Positions 7,068 to 12,650 of a stretch of DNA of 12,650 nucleotides are shown piece after piece; the stretch's first letter is position 1; each line of letters begins with the position of its first letter. The notes under the pieces were generated by a model. It was not told the origin of the DNA. It saw nothing but the letters and a program-made list of their open reading frames with translations, and did no database searches. A program made the translations under genes and the position numbers. The stretch is from Granulicella sp. Its GTDB lineage: Bacteria; Acidobacteriota; Terriglobia; Terriglobales; Acidobacteriaceae. The DNA is taken from contig PKWK01000377.1 of NCBI GenBank assembly GCA_003133205.1, positions 1-12,650 on the forward strand, written 5' to 3'.

Positions 7068-10000
7068 ATGCCTTCACTCTGGACCCCTCCCAACTGGCCC
7101 CAGCGCCTGGCCGAGCTGCAAGCGCCCACCGGCGAGCTCAAGGAAGCTCCTCTGCGCCGCGACGTCCGCTCGCTCGGCATGTTGCTCGGCGAAGTCCTCC
7201 GTGAGCAGGCCGGCCTCCCCGTCTTCGAAGCCGTCGAGGAGCTTCGCCAGACCGCCATCGCCTACCGCGAGGTCGACTCAGCCGCCTCCTCAGTCCCAAA
7301 CGGCCCCGCCCGATCTGCCGCCCCCAAGCCCCGCACCGCGCCACCCGCGGACCCGCTCCAGCACGCCATTCAATGCGTCGAAGCCCTCAGCGAATCCTCC
7401 GCCTACCAGCTCGCCCGTGCCTTCGGCTTCTACTTCGAACTCATCAACCTCGCCGAGACCAACCACCGCAAGCGCCGCCGCCTCTCCAGCCAGCTCGACC
7501 CCAATGCCGAGCCGCAACGCGGATCGTTACGTGGAGCTCTCCGTCAAATGCGCCACGCCGGCATCACCGCGGACGACGCCCGCGCCCTGCTCGACAAGAT
7601 CTGCATCTCGCCCGTCTTCACCGCGCACCCAACTGAGGTCGCGCGCCGCGTCGTCATGTTCAAGCGCCGCCGCATCTCCGACCTGCTCGAGCAGCTCGAT
7701 CGCATTCCCGTCCCCGATGCCCAGCTCGAAGCGCTGGAGCAGGACGTCATCGCCGAGATCACCGCCCTGTGGCAGACCGACGAAGTCCGCCAGACCCGCC
7801 CATCCGTACGCGACGAAATCCGCATGGCGCTCGACTACTACGAGTCTTCCATCTTCGACACGCTGCCCGTCCTCTACTCCGAAGTGGCCGACGCGCTTGC
7901 CACTGAATTCAACATCGAGCCAGCCCTAGCCGAGCTGCCCCAACTCGTCAGCTTCGGCTCCTGGATCGGCGGCGACCGCGACGGCAATCCCTTCGTCACG
8001 CCCGAGGCCACCCGCGAAGCGCTCGCCATGGCGCGCACCCTCGTGCTCGCCCACTACCGCCGCCGCCTGCAGAACATCTTCGACCAGCTCGCCCCATCCA
8101 CCCGCCTGGTCGCTGTCTCGTCCGAACTCACGCTGCTCCTCGACAGCTATCTGGAACAGCTCCGCGACGCCGGCCAATCCGCCCTCGAGAACCGCATTCC
8201 CTACGAGTCCGTCCGCCTCCTGGTCGGCTGCATCATGATGCGTCTCGGCGGCCCGCCGCATATCTCCGTCCCCCTCCCGGAGCAGTCACCGCTCAAGCCC
8301 TACACCCGCGTCGCCGACCTCATCGGCGACCTCAGCGTCCTGCGCTCCAGCCTCATCCGCAACCATGGCCGCCGCCTGGCCACCATGCTCATCGACCCGC
8401 TCCTGATGGAGGTCCGCACCTACGGCCTCCACCTGCAAACGCTCGACATCCGCCAGCACGCGCGCGTCCACACCGCCGCCATCGCCGAAATCTCCCAGAC
8501 CTCGGGTTCAACCACAGAACTGGGTGCCCCACGTCTCGCCTCTGAGACGTGGGATGGATCACCACAAGACTCTACGGCAGTGCTCCAACTCCCCCCAGCC
8601 CTCACCCCCCAGACCACCGAGGTCCTCAACACCTTCCGCGCCATCGCCGAATTCAAGCGCACCTACGTGCCGGAGTCGCTCCCGCGCTACGTCATCAGCG
8701 GAGCCACCTCCGCCGAAGACGTGCTCAACGTCATCCGCCTCGCCCGCCTCGGCGGAGTCCGAGTCGAAGGCTCTGCCACCACTGCCGACCCCAACGACTC
8801 AGACCCCGGCCTCCAGCCTGTCCCGCTCTTCGAGTCCATCGAAGACCTGCAAAACGGCGCCGCCATCATGCGCACCCTCTGGACCTCCGCCGCCTACAAG
8901 CCGCTGCTCGAATCCTGGGGCTATCACCAGGAGGTCATGCTCGGCTACTCCGACTCCAACAAGGACGGCGGCATGATCACCAGCACCTGGGAGATATGGA
9001 AGGCCCACCGCGCGCTCCACCAGGTCGCCCACGAGTGTGGCGTCACCCTCCGCCTCTTCCACGGCCGCGGAGGCACGGTCGGTCGCGGCGGAGGCCCCAC
9101 CCACCGCGCCATCTTCGCCCAGCCCATGGACAGCTTCTCCGGCGAACTCCGCATCACCGAACAGGGCGAAGTCCTCAACTGGAAGTACTCCGACGTCATC
9201 CTCGCCGAGCGCAATCTCGAGCTCATGATCGCCGCCTCGCTAGACGCTCTGGCCCGGCCCGACGCCACGCTTCAGCATCAAACCGCCGCCGCACAGCCAG
9301 GCGTCACGCCCTCTTTGTTGTCATCCCGCAGCGAAGCGGAGGGATCTGCTTCTTCATCGAACTACATCCCCCACCTCACCGGCGAGATCCTCACCGAGTG
9401 GGAGTCCGCCCTCGACCAGATCTCCGCAACCTCCTACGCCTTCTATCGCAAACACATCGCCGAAGACCCCGACACCTTCACCTACTTCGAGCAGGCCACC
9501 CCAGTCGCCGAACTCGAACACGCCCGCATCGGCTCGCGCCCGGCAAAGCGCACCGACGCCAGCGCGCAACGCAAGCGCAGCATGGAAGACCTCCGCGCCA
9601 TCCCCTGGGTCTTCGGCTGGATGCAGTCGCGCCACGTCGTGCCCGCGTACTTCGGCGTAGGCCACGCCCTCCAGCACTTCATTCAGCACAACGTCCCCGC
9701 CACAGATCCGGGTGCCCCATCTCAGACGGCTTCATCGTCCGAGATGGGTTCACGCGAAGCCGCCAACCTTGCCCAACTCCAGGCCATGGCCCGCGGCTTT
9801 CCCCTCTTCATCGACATCATCCGCAACGTCGAAGTCGGCATCGCCAAGGCCGACTTCTCTATCGCCCGCCTCTACGCCGACCTCGTCGAAGACGAGGCCC
9901 TGCGCGATCGTGTCTACTCCACCCTGCTCGCCGAGTTCGAACTCACCGAGCGCATGATCCTCGCCGTCCTCGGTCAATCGACCCTGCTCCAGACCAACAC

Positions 10001-10184
10001 CGTCCTCGAGCACTCCATCCGTCTGCGCAACCCCTACGTCGACCCCATGTCTCTCATCCAGGTCGAACTCCTCCGCCGCAAGCGCGTCGTCACTGCCACC
10101 GGCGCCACCGCCTCCGCCGAGCTCGACCGCGCCATCACCGCAACCATCAACGGCATCTCCGCCGGCCTGAGAAATACGGGCTGA
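7068..10184 (+). CDS. ppc: Phosphoenolpyruvate carboxylase with three repeat-derived in-frame insertions
   Basis: A 1038-residue bacterial-type enzyme that carboxylates phosphoenolpyruvate with bicarbonate to oxaloacetate, refilling the TCA cycle in the cytoplasm. Catalytic blocks are intact (numbered from ATG 7068): FTAHPTE with His187, GSWIGGDRDGNPFVT, GYSDSNKDGG with Lys632, HGRGGTVGRGG with His665, Arg667 and Arg673 (spacing identical to E. coli 546/579/581/587), GSRPAKR, LRAIPWVFGW, and the conserved C-terminal RNTG. It is about 155 residues longer than the E. coli enzyme (883). Part of the excess is an Ala/Pro-rich N-terminal linker (about 70-98) and part is three low-complexity stretches encoded by dispersed hairpin repeats (about 485-500, 749-762, 882-898). 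These fall between conserved blocks. A GTG at 7053 would add five residues; I prefer the ATG because alignable sequence starts near PSLWTPP. Neither start has a ribosome site. It follows the patatin gene by 24 bases. Confidence 0.96.
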   Translation: MPSLWTPPNWPQRLAELQAPTGELKEAPLRRDVRSLGMLLGEVLREQAGLPVFEAVEELRQTAIAYREVDSAASSVPNGPARSAAPKPRTAPPADPLQHAIQCVEALSESSAYQLARAFGFYFELINLAETNHRKRRRLSSQLDPNAEPQRGSLRGALRQMRHAGITADDARALLDKICISPVFTAHPTEVARRVVMFKRRRISDLLEQLDRIPVPDAQLEALEQDVIAEITALWQTDEVRQTRPSVRDEIRMALDYYESSIFDTLPVLYSEVADALATEFNIEPALAELPQLVSFGSWIGGDRDGNPFVTPEATREALAMARTLVLAHYRRRLQNIFDQLAPSTRLVAVSSELTLLLDSYLEQLRDAGQSALENRIPYESVRLLVGCIMMRLGGPPHISVPLPEQSPLKPYTRVADLIGDLSVLRSSLIRNHGRRLATMLIDPLLMEVRTYGLHLQTLDIRQHARVHTAAIAEISQTSGSTTELGAPRLASETWDGSPQDSTAVLQLPPALTPQTTEVLNTFRAIAEFKRTYVPESLPRYVISGATSAEDVLNVIRLARLGGVRVEGSATTADPNDSDPGLQPVPLFESIEDLQNGAAIMRTLWTSAAYKPLLESWGYHQEVMLGYSDSNKDGGMITSTWEIWKAHRALHQVAHECGVTLRLFHGRGGTVGRGGGPTHRAIFAQPMDSFSGELRITEQGEVLNWKYSDVILAERNLELMIAASLDALARPDATLQHQTAAAQPGVTPSLLSSRSEAEGSASSSNYIPHLTGEILTEWESALDQISATSYAFYRKHIAEDPDTFTYFEQATPVAELEHARIGSRPAKRTDASAQRKRSMEDLRAIPWVFGWMQSRHVVPAYFGVGHALQHFIQHNVPATDPGAPSQTASSSEMGSREAANLAQLQAMARGFPLFIDIIRNVEVGIAKADFSIARLYADLVEDEALRDRVYSTLLAEFELTERMILAVLGQSTLLQTNTVLEHSIRLRNPYVDPMSLIQVELLRRKRVVTATGATASAELDRAITATINGISAGLRNTG
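8522..8568 (+). repeat. Dispersed hairpin repeat, family 1, copy A, inside ppc
   Basis: GGGTGCCCCA (8522-8531) opens the element. The stem is CCCACGTCTC (8528-8537) with GAGACGTGGG (8544-8553), ten perfect pairs around the loop GCCTCT. The tail ATCACCACAAG (8558-8568) resembles the tails of copies B and C. It is read in frame as ELGAPRLASETWDGSP within ppc, in a stretch without conserved enzyme motifs. Confidence 0.85.
9314..9353 (+). repeat. Dispersed hairpin repeat, family 2, copy 2, inside ppc
   Basis: The copy has the layout TTGTCAT, arm, 13 bases, arm, CTGC, with arms ATCCC (9323-9327) and GGGAT (9341-9345). Compared with the 12572 copy, both members of one base pair have changed (T-A to C-G), so pairing is kept. 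It is read in frame as LLSSRSEAEGSASSS between the conserved SDVILAERNLELMIAASL and HLTGEILTEWESALDQIS segments of ppc. Confidence 0.85.
9710..9759 (+). repeat. Dispersed hairpin repeat, family 1, copy B, inside ppc
   Basis: GGGTGCCCCA (9710-9719) opens the element. The stem pairs CCCATCTC (9716-9723) with GAGATGGG (9741-9748), then, after one A-C mismatch, GACG (9725-9728) with CGTC (9736-9739), around the loop GCTTCAT. The tail CACGCGAAG (9751-9759) is identical to copy C. It is in the same codon phase as copy A (GGT GCC CCA, Gly-Ala-Pro) and is read as GAPSQTASSSEMGSREA. Confidence 0.85.
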
Positions 10185-10327
10185 AGCCTCCGCAACACCG
10201 GCCCAGGGTACCAGAAATGAAGATGGGTGCCCCATTCATCGCGATTTTGCGATGAGTGGGCATCACGCGAAGGCGCGACCGCTCCCACCAACCGTCACCT
10301 GCCAGTCCTCCAGGGCCGCCTGAAATC
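10185..10327. other. Gap after ppc containing a family 1 repeat
   Basis: The 143 bases separate the convergent ends of ppc and the 97-residue minus-strand gene. They hold family 1 copy C and otherwise GC-rich sequence without a clear feature. No T-rich tract follows the hairpin, so a classical intrinsic terminator is not evident for either gene. Confidence 0.6.
10225..10272 (+). repeat. Dispersed hairpin repeat, family 1, copy C, downstream of ppc
   Basis: GGGTGCCCCA (10225-10234) opens the element. The stem is CCCATTCATCGC (10231-10242) with GCGATGAGTGGG (10249-10260), twelve pairs including one T-G wobble, around the loop GATTTT. The tail is ATCACGCGAAG (10262-10272). It lies 40 bases after the ppc stop. 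Read in the phase used by copies A and B it reaches TGA after GAPFIAILR, so this variant could not sit in ppc in that phase. A role as a stem at the mRNA 3' end is possible. Confidence 0.85.
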
Positions 10328-10621
10328 CTATCGCGGCGAAACCTCGCGTTCGTATCGCACAGGCCACGGATTCGACGACTTGAAAGCCGCCCGGTTCGCC
10401 TCCATAACTGCATTGGGGATCTGAACCGCCGAGGGAAAGAAGCGGAAATCACGCGGGAAGTACACATGGCTGTGGCCGCGAGCGCAACGAATCGCGCCGG
10501 GCCTGACATTCGGAGCCCCCGGCCCCAGCGCATAGTAAGGAGGAGAGTCGAATGCAACTGCCTCCAGGCAAGTTCGGCATGCGATACCCCAATACGCGGT
10601 CTGATCACTCTTTATGAGCAT
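10328..10621 (-). CDS. Small Cys/His-rich protein of unknown function, possible zinc ribbon
   Basis: A 97-residue protein of no named family known to me. The start is well supported: GGAGG lies 7 bases before the ATG at 10621. The sequence has the look of a metal-binding ribbon: C-R-T-C (Cys15, Cys18) near the N-terminus, then I-R-C-A-R-G-H-S-H (Cys46, His50, His52), with aromatic-rich YFPRDFRFFPSAVQIP after it (54-69). The two clusters could bind one zinc ion as C-x2-C plus C-x3-H or C-x5-H; this is inference. There is no signal peptide or membrane segment. The gene is alone on the minus strand, convergent with ppc and divergent from the caspase-like gene. Longer plus-strand frames over the same bases have Arg/Pro-rich composition and look like shadows. 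Confidence 0.7.
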   Translation of the reverse strand: MLIKSDQTAYWGIACRTCLEAVAFDSPPYYALGPGAPNVRPGAIRCARGHSHVYFPRDFRFFPSAVQIPNAVMEANRAAFKSSNPWPVRYEREVSPR

Positions 10622-10756
10622 CCATCCACCTCCAGACGATCTCTTGCATCACTTACGGATAAGCAATTGGAAGGCCGTCGGAAGCCTAGGAATCGTGTGC
10701 ACTTAGATGCGCATCTCTCCGCTTGCTAAGTCTTTAGTTCCGCCCAATCCAGTAAT

Positions 10757-10784
10757 TTGTTCCCTGAACGCGTGCGATTATAAC
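10757..10784 (+). promoter_or_regulatory. Candidate promoter for the Sel1-caspase gene
   Basis: TTGTTC (10757-10762) and TATAAC (10779-10784, five of six bases of TATAAT) are 16 bases apart. Transcription from here would give a leader of about 135 bases before the ATG at 10927. The -35 match is poor, so confidence is low. Confidence 0.33.
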
Positions 10785-10879
10785 CCTGCACCTTCGCTCC
10801 AGCAGGTGCCTGTTCCGAAGAATCCCCTTGAAATTTGCAACCCCCATCACGTATTTTCGAGTGCATCCTCGCGCAGGGG

Positions 10880-10921
10880 TCGAATCTCCCCGGGGCCAGT
10901 TCCAGCATTCGAGCCCGGGAG
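10880..10921 (+). promoter_or_regulatory. Competing hairpins over the ribosome site of the Sel1-caspase gene
   Basis: Two pairings exclude each other unless a pseudoknot forms. TCGAAT (10880-10885) can pair with ATTCGA (10907-10912). CTCCC-C-GGG (10886-10894) can pair with CCCGGGAG (10914-10921) with one bulged C, which would bury the ribosome site GGGAG (10917-10921). Structure read from sequence; a regulatory role is inference. Confidence 0.35.
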
Positions 10922-10926
10922 CTGCG

Positions 10927-12462
10927 ATGCGCACCATCCGCCGCCATCTCGTATTGGTCCTCACCCTCTGCCTCGGCGCGCTCACCGCCTCCGCCCAGCA
11001 GCCCGAAGACTTCGCCACGCTCCAGAAGCGAGCCGCCGCAGGCGATGCCGCAGCCCAGAACAACCTCGGCGACAGGTACTACTACGGCAACGGCGTCTCA
11101 GTGGATTATGCGCAATCGCTAGCGTGGTATCGCAAGGCCGCAGACCAGGGCAATGCGGCAGGTCAAGCGAATCTCGCCTACATGTACAGCCACGGTCGGG
11201 GTGTCGTTGAGGACGATGCCCAGGCCTCTACGTGGTATCGCAAGGCCGCGGAGCAGGGCTTCGCCTTGGCGCAGAACAATCTCGGCTCCATGTATCAGAA
11301 TGGCAAGGGCGTTCCTCAGGATTACCCGCAGGCCCTAGCCTGGTACCGCAAAGCCGTCGATCAGAACCTTTCTACCGGTCAATACAATCTCGGCTTCATG
11401 TACGAAGATGGCGAGGGCGTTACCAAGGACTATGCGCAGGCGCTTCTCCTCTACCGCAAAGCCGCCGACCAGGGTGACGCCAACGCCGAGTTCCGCATCG
11501 GCTCCTTCTACGAGTCGGGCCTGGGCGTCTCTCGCGACCTCGAAGAAGCACGCAAGTGGTTCCAGAAGGCCTCCGCGCACGGGTTGAAAACCGCCAAAGA
11601 TGAACTGGCGAAACTCGACGTTCCACCACCCCTCCGCGGCATCGCTCCCGAGACCCCCTCATCCCCCGGCGCCACCACCATCGCCATCCCCCACAACTAC
11701 GCCCTCATCTTCGCCACCGACGACTACGCTCACTGGCCGCATCTCACCAATCCCATCCCCGACGCCGACGCCCTCAACCAGGCGCTCACCTCCCTCTACG
11801 GCTTCCACGTCGAAGAGGTCCGCAACGCCACCAACGAGCAGATCCTGGCCAAGCTCACCGAGTATCTCCATCACAAGTTCGAGCCGCAGGACCAACTTCT
11901 CATCTTCTTCTCCGGCCACGGCTACTTCGACTCTGACCTCGGCCAGGGCTTCATCGTCCCCGCCAACGCGCCGCTGGTCGCCGACGACCTCGGCCACACC
12001 CACCTGCTCGCGCACGACACCATCATGCGCTACGTCAACCGCATCCCCTCCAAGCACGTCGTCCTCATCCTCGACGCTTGCTTCTCCGGCACCCTCGACC
12101 GCAAGATTGCCGACAGCGGCTTGCGCGGCGATCCCTCCGACGTCTACGCTCACGCCACTCTCCCCGAACTCCTCCAGCGCAAGGAGCCCAAGCGCACCCG
12201 CCGCTACTTCGCCTCAGGCGGCAAGGACTTCGTCCCCGACGGTCTCCCCGGCCACCACTCCCCGTTCATGTCCGCCCTGCTCGTCACGCTCAACCAGGCC
12301 GCCGACCGCAAAGGCTACGCCACCCTCGACGACATCCAGCAGGGTCTCAACACGGTCAACCCCGAACCTCGCTGGGGCGACATTCAGGACGACAACGACC
12401 CCGGCGCCGACTTCCTCCTGCTAACCCCCACCGCCGTCGCCCAACTCACCAAACCCAACTAA
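10927..12462 (+). CDS. Secreted Sel1-repeat protein with a C-terminal caspase-like (peptidase C14) domain
   Basis: A 511-residue protein. The start at 10927 is chosen because GGGAG lies 5 bases before it and it opens a clear signal peptide, MRTIRRHLVLVLTLCLGALTASA, with likely cleavage after residue 23. Five Sel1-type (TPR-like) repeats of exactly 36 residues follow (about 43-222), each in the form Q-x-N-L-G-x-x-Y-x-x-G-x-G-V. A Pro-rich linker (231-250) leads to a caspase/metacaspase-like domain (about 255-505). It has the catalytic pair in normal form: His331 in FFSGHGY and Cys385 in LILDACFSG, plus DACFSG-typical flanking hydrophobic strands and RYFASGGKDFVPDG near the specificity loop. 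Family members are cysteine peptidases, usually cutting after Lys, Arg or Asp; which applies here is not visible. The repeats probably bind protein partners. With a signal peptide it should act outside the cytoplasm. The repeat part uses more A/T-ending codons than the peptidase part. Confidence 0.9.
   Translation: MRTIRRHLVLVLTLCLGALTASAQQPEDFATLQKRAAAGDAAAQNNLGDRYYYGNGVSVDYAQSLAWYRKAADQGNAAGQANLAYMYSHGRGVVEDDAQASTWYRKAAEQGFALAQNNLGSMYQNGKGVPQDYPQALAWYRKAVDQNLSTGQYNLGFMYEDGEGVTKDYAQALLLYRKAADQGDANAEFRIGSFYESGLGVSRDLEEARKWFQKASAHGLKTAKDELAKLDVPPPLRGIAPETPSSPGATTIAIPHNYALIFATDDYAHWPHLTNPIPDADALNQALTSLYGFHVEEVRNATNEQILAKLTEYLHHKFEPQDQLLIFFSGHGYFDSDLGQGFIVPANAPLVADDLGHTHLLAHDTIMRYVNRIPSKHVVLILDACFSGTLDRKIADSGLRGDPSDVYAHATLPELLQRKEPKRTRRYFASGGKDFVPDGLPGHHSPFMSALLVTLNQAADRKGYATLDDIQQGLNTVNPEPRWGDIQDDNDPGADFLLLTPTAVAQLTKPN
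11053..11592 (+). repeat. 108-bp tandem coding repeats (five Sel1 units)
   Basis: The five Sel1 units keep an exact 108-base period. Units 1 and 2 are still very similar in DNA: TGGTATCGCAAGGCCGC at 11125 recurs at 11233, suggesting recent internal duplication. Later units have diverged more in sequence while keeping the period. Confidence 0.8.
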
Positions 12463-12493
12463 CGCATCGCACACTCCCTCGCACAATTCATGC

Positions 12494-12537
12494 TTGTCAT
12501 TCTGACCCTGAGCGAAACGAAGGGGAAGAACCCCCGC
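12494..12537 (+). repeat. Dispersed hairpin element, distant relative of family 2
   Basis: It starts TTGTCATTCTGA like family 2 but has a different core. TTCT (12500-12503) pairs with AGAA (12527-12530) and CCCT (12506-12509) with AGGG (12521-12524). The two stems are separated by a symmetric GA/GA internal loop and capped by an 11-base loop. It starts about 30 bases after the caspase-like stop and ends in CCCCGC. Confidence 0.65.
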
Positions 12538-12571
12538 ATTTCGCCTTTGCTCTTGTCGTTGTCCGTTCTTT

Positions 12572-12611
12572 GTTTGTCATTCCGCAGCGCAGCGGAGGAA
12601 TCCGCTTCTGT
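12572..12611 (+). repeat. Dispersed hairpin repeat, family 2, copy 3
   Basis: Copy with perfectly paired arms ATTCC (12579-12583) and GGAAT (12597-12601), 13 bases apart, flanked by TTTGTTTGTC and CCGCTTCTGTC. It matches the ppc copy over about 40 bases. All three forward reading frames through it are free of stops. Confidence 0.85.
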
Positions 12612-12633
12612 CCTTCGACCCCGCCACGGAATT

Positions 12634-12650
12634 GGGTGCCCCAGGTCTCG
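12634..12650 (+). repeat. Dispersed hairpin repeat, family 1, copy D, cut by the window end
   Basis: GGGTGCCCCA (12634-12643) followed by GGTCTCG at the last base. By analogy with copy A it should continue into CGAGACC-TGGG after a short loop. It lies 22 bases after family 2 copy 3, so the two families occur side by side here. Confidence 0.7.

Larger units (their letters stand above)
10622..10926. other. Divergent 305-base gap between the 97-residue gene and the Sel1-caspase gene
   Basis: No convincing gene. It is the least GC-rich stretch near the caspase-like gene and should hold promoters for both flanking genes. One candidate promoter (10757-10784) and a leader structure over the ribosome site (10880-10921) are listed separately. 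The caspase-like reading frame stays open back to a TTG at 10828, but that part has no ribosome site and would place the signal peptide inside the protein, so I treat it as leader. Confidence 0.6.

Noticed and set aside
8511..8566. ACCACA on both sides of family 1 copy A as a target-site duplication
   Set aside because: The right-hand ACCACA lies within the element's tail, which aligns with ATCACGCGAAG of copy C. A similar CCGCCA pair around copy B is expected by chance in this composition.
8549..10255. A 568-residue plus-strand reading frame overlapping ppc
   Set aside because: Its translation is Arg/Pro/His-rich with no motif, while the other frame encodes a complete carboxylase. It is a high-GC shadow.
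10231..10260. Hairpin after ppc as an intrinsic terminator
   Set aside because: No T-run follows the stem, and the same element sits inside ppc, where termination would be harmful.

Overview
The window is GC-rich, densely coded DNA of a bacterium with an outer membrane. The protein set and the dispersed repeats look most like an acidobacterium (Terriglobia/Acidobacteriaceae). That placement is recognition, not a computed match. No rRNA, tRNA, CRISPR array, transposase or phage gene was seen.

Layout. Positions 1-3695 hold a minus-strand run, in transcription order: folD (one-carbon folate metabolism), coaE (last step of CoA synthesis), an NTF2/SnoaL-like protein, an HtrA/DegP-type serine protease with its own likely promoter, and the start of an exported alpha/beta hydrolase cut by the window edge. 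folD and coaE are 4 bases apart, and the protease and hydrolase abut as TAAGTG. A 49-bp array of seven heptamers fills most of the divergent gap between folD and a plus-strand Trm112-like zinc-ribbon gene at 3776.

From 3776 to 12462 almost everything reads on the plus strand: the Trm112-like gene, a repeat-bearing gap, an 84-residue unknown, an 810-residue patatin phospholipase joined to a POTRA-like segment and an outer-membrane barrel (PlpD-like, type Vd), phosphoenolpyruvate carboxylase (ppc), and a secreted protein with five Sel1 repeats and a caspase-like (C14) domain. One small minus-strand gene at 10328-10621 encodes a Cys/His-rich unknown. Several products act in the envelope (HtrA, hydrolase, patatin-barrel, Sel1-caspase); the others are cytoplasmic metabolism. 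No single pathway joins the two halves.

The most notable signal is not a gene. Two families of small hairpin elements are scattered through the plus-strand half. Family 1 begins GGGTGCCCCA, continues as a stem whose sequence differs in every copy while its two arms stay complementary, and ends in a tail like ATCACGCGAAG (8522, 9710, 10225, 12634). Family 2 has arms ATTCC and GGAAT exactly 13 bases apart, with one compensated base-pair change and one wobble between copies (3984, 9314, 12572). Two family 1 copies and one family 2 copy lie in frame inside ppc, adding low-complexity peptides between conserved enzyme blocks. This resembles the Rickettsia palindromic elements found inside protein genes.
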